NCBI RefSeq assembly: GCF_029909975.1
Contig: NZ_CP094516.1
Coordinates: forward strand, 5,766,001-5,830,000
Length of the DNA: 64,000 nucleotides
Direction of reading: 5' to 3'
Origin: Bradyrhizobium sp. ISRA430
Lineage (GTDB): Bacteria; Pseudomonadota; Alphaproteobacteria; Rhizobiales; Xanthobacteraceae
The notes below the pieces were generated by a model, which saw only the letters and a list, made by a program, of their open reading frames with translations, did not search any database and had not been told where the DNA came from. Shown here piece after piece: positions 63,975-64,000 of this stretch (positions are counted from its first letter, which is position 1; every line of letters begins with the position of its first letter). Made by a program: the position numbers and the translations under genes.

Positions 63975-64000
63975 ATGGTCGGTTTCCCGCTGCTTCTGAT
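63975..64000 (+). CDS. Possible start of a further gene, cut by window edge
   Basis: An ATG with GAGAAGG about 13 bases upstream opens a frame reading MVGFPLLL at the window end. The hydrophobic start could be a signal peptide. Only eight residues are visible, so nothing can be said of its product. Confidence 0.3.

Overview
The window looks like a chromosomal segment of a slow-growing rhizobial Alphaproteobacterium, most likely Bradyrhizobium. The signs are high GC with strong third-position GC bias, a homogentisate/tyrosine catabolic cluster, acdS with a divergent Lrp-type regulator, an otsA/otsB locus under EcfG-type promoters, and several families of short hairpin repeats between genes. 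No replication origin, rRNA operon, CRISPR array or complete insertion sequence was seen.

Layout. 1-10 kb: an AsmA-like gene cut by the window edge, a Crp/Fnr regulator, an OmpA - adaptor - RND pump cluster, a caspase-fold protein that lacks both catalytic residues, and a lactonase-like metallo-hydrolase. 10-18 kb: aromatic catabolism. A MarR regulator faces a flavin hydroxylase and a small DUF2783 partner (resembling the 3-hydroxyphenylacetate hydroxylase pair MhaA/MhaB), followed by an MBL-fold protein, hmgA and fahA; an Lrp regulator faces hppD. Together these take 4-hydroxyphenylpyruvate, and perhaps 3-hydroxyphenylacetate, through homogentisate to fumarate and acetoacetate, but no maleylacetoacetate isomerase is in the window. 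18-23.4 kb: an alpha-methylacyl-CoA racemase-like gene and a three-subunit molybdenum hydroxylase (2Fe-2S, Mo and FAD subunits) ended by a good terminator. 23.7-28.1 kb: two tandem chemoreceptors with different sensor halves and identical signalling halves. 28.2-33 kb: a stress island, with a basic DUF3175 protein divergent from an MFS transporter-otsB pair and then otsA; two divergent promoters match the EcfG consensus exactly.

33.6-39.1 kb: a tRNA-Ser(GGA) gene followed by a 5.4-kb segment bounded by a 15-bp direct repeat of the tRNA 3' end. This looks like a small genomic island carrying a LysR regulator, a Tat-exported Cys/His-rich ABC binding protein, its permease and ATPase, and a methyltransferase, with no recognisable integrase. 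39.1-46 kb: a TetR-hydrolase pair divergent from an adaptor-RND-TetR operon, in which the adaptor (17-bp tandem duplication) and the distal TetR gene (one extra base) are both frameshifted. 46-56 kb: an intact caspase-like protein, an isoprenylcysteine methyltransferase-like protein, LysR/MFS, an amidase with a histone-H1-like tail, small exported proteins, an AhpD-like protein and a Cds1-like PLP enzyme. 56-64 kb: the Lrp regulator and acdS, then recQ, an NTF2-like protein, a GFA protein, a DUF1345 protein, a prenyl diphosphate synthase, mtgA and rpmF.

The observations most worth following up are the EcfG promoter pair, the tRNA-Ser island and its cargo, the pseudo-caspase, the gene conversion between the chemoreceptors, and the frameshifted pump operon. 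All calls come from reading the sequence. No database search was run, and family names rest on recognised motifs and remembered family traits.
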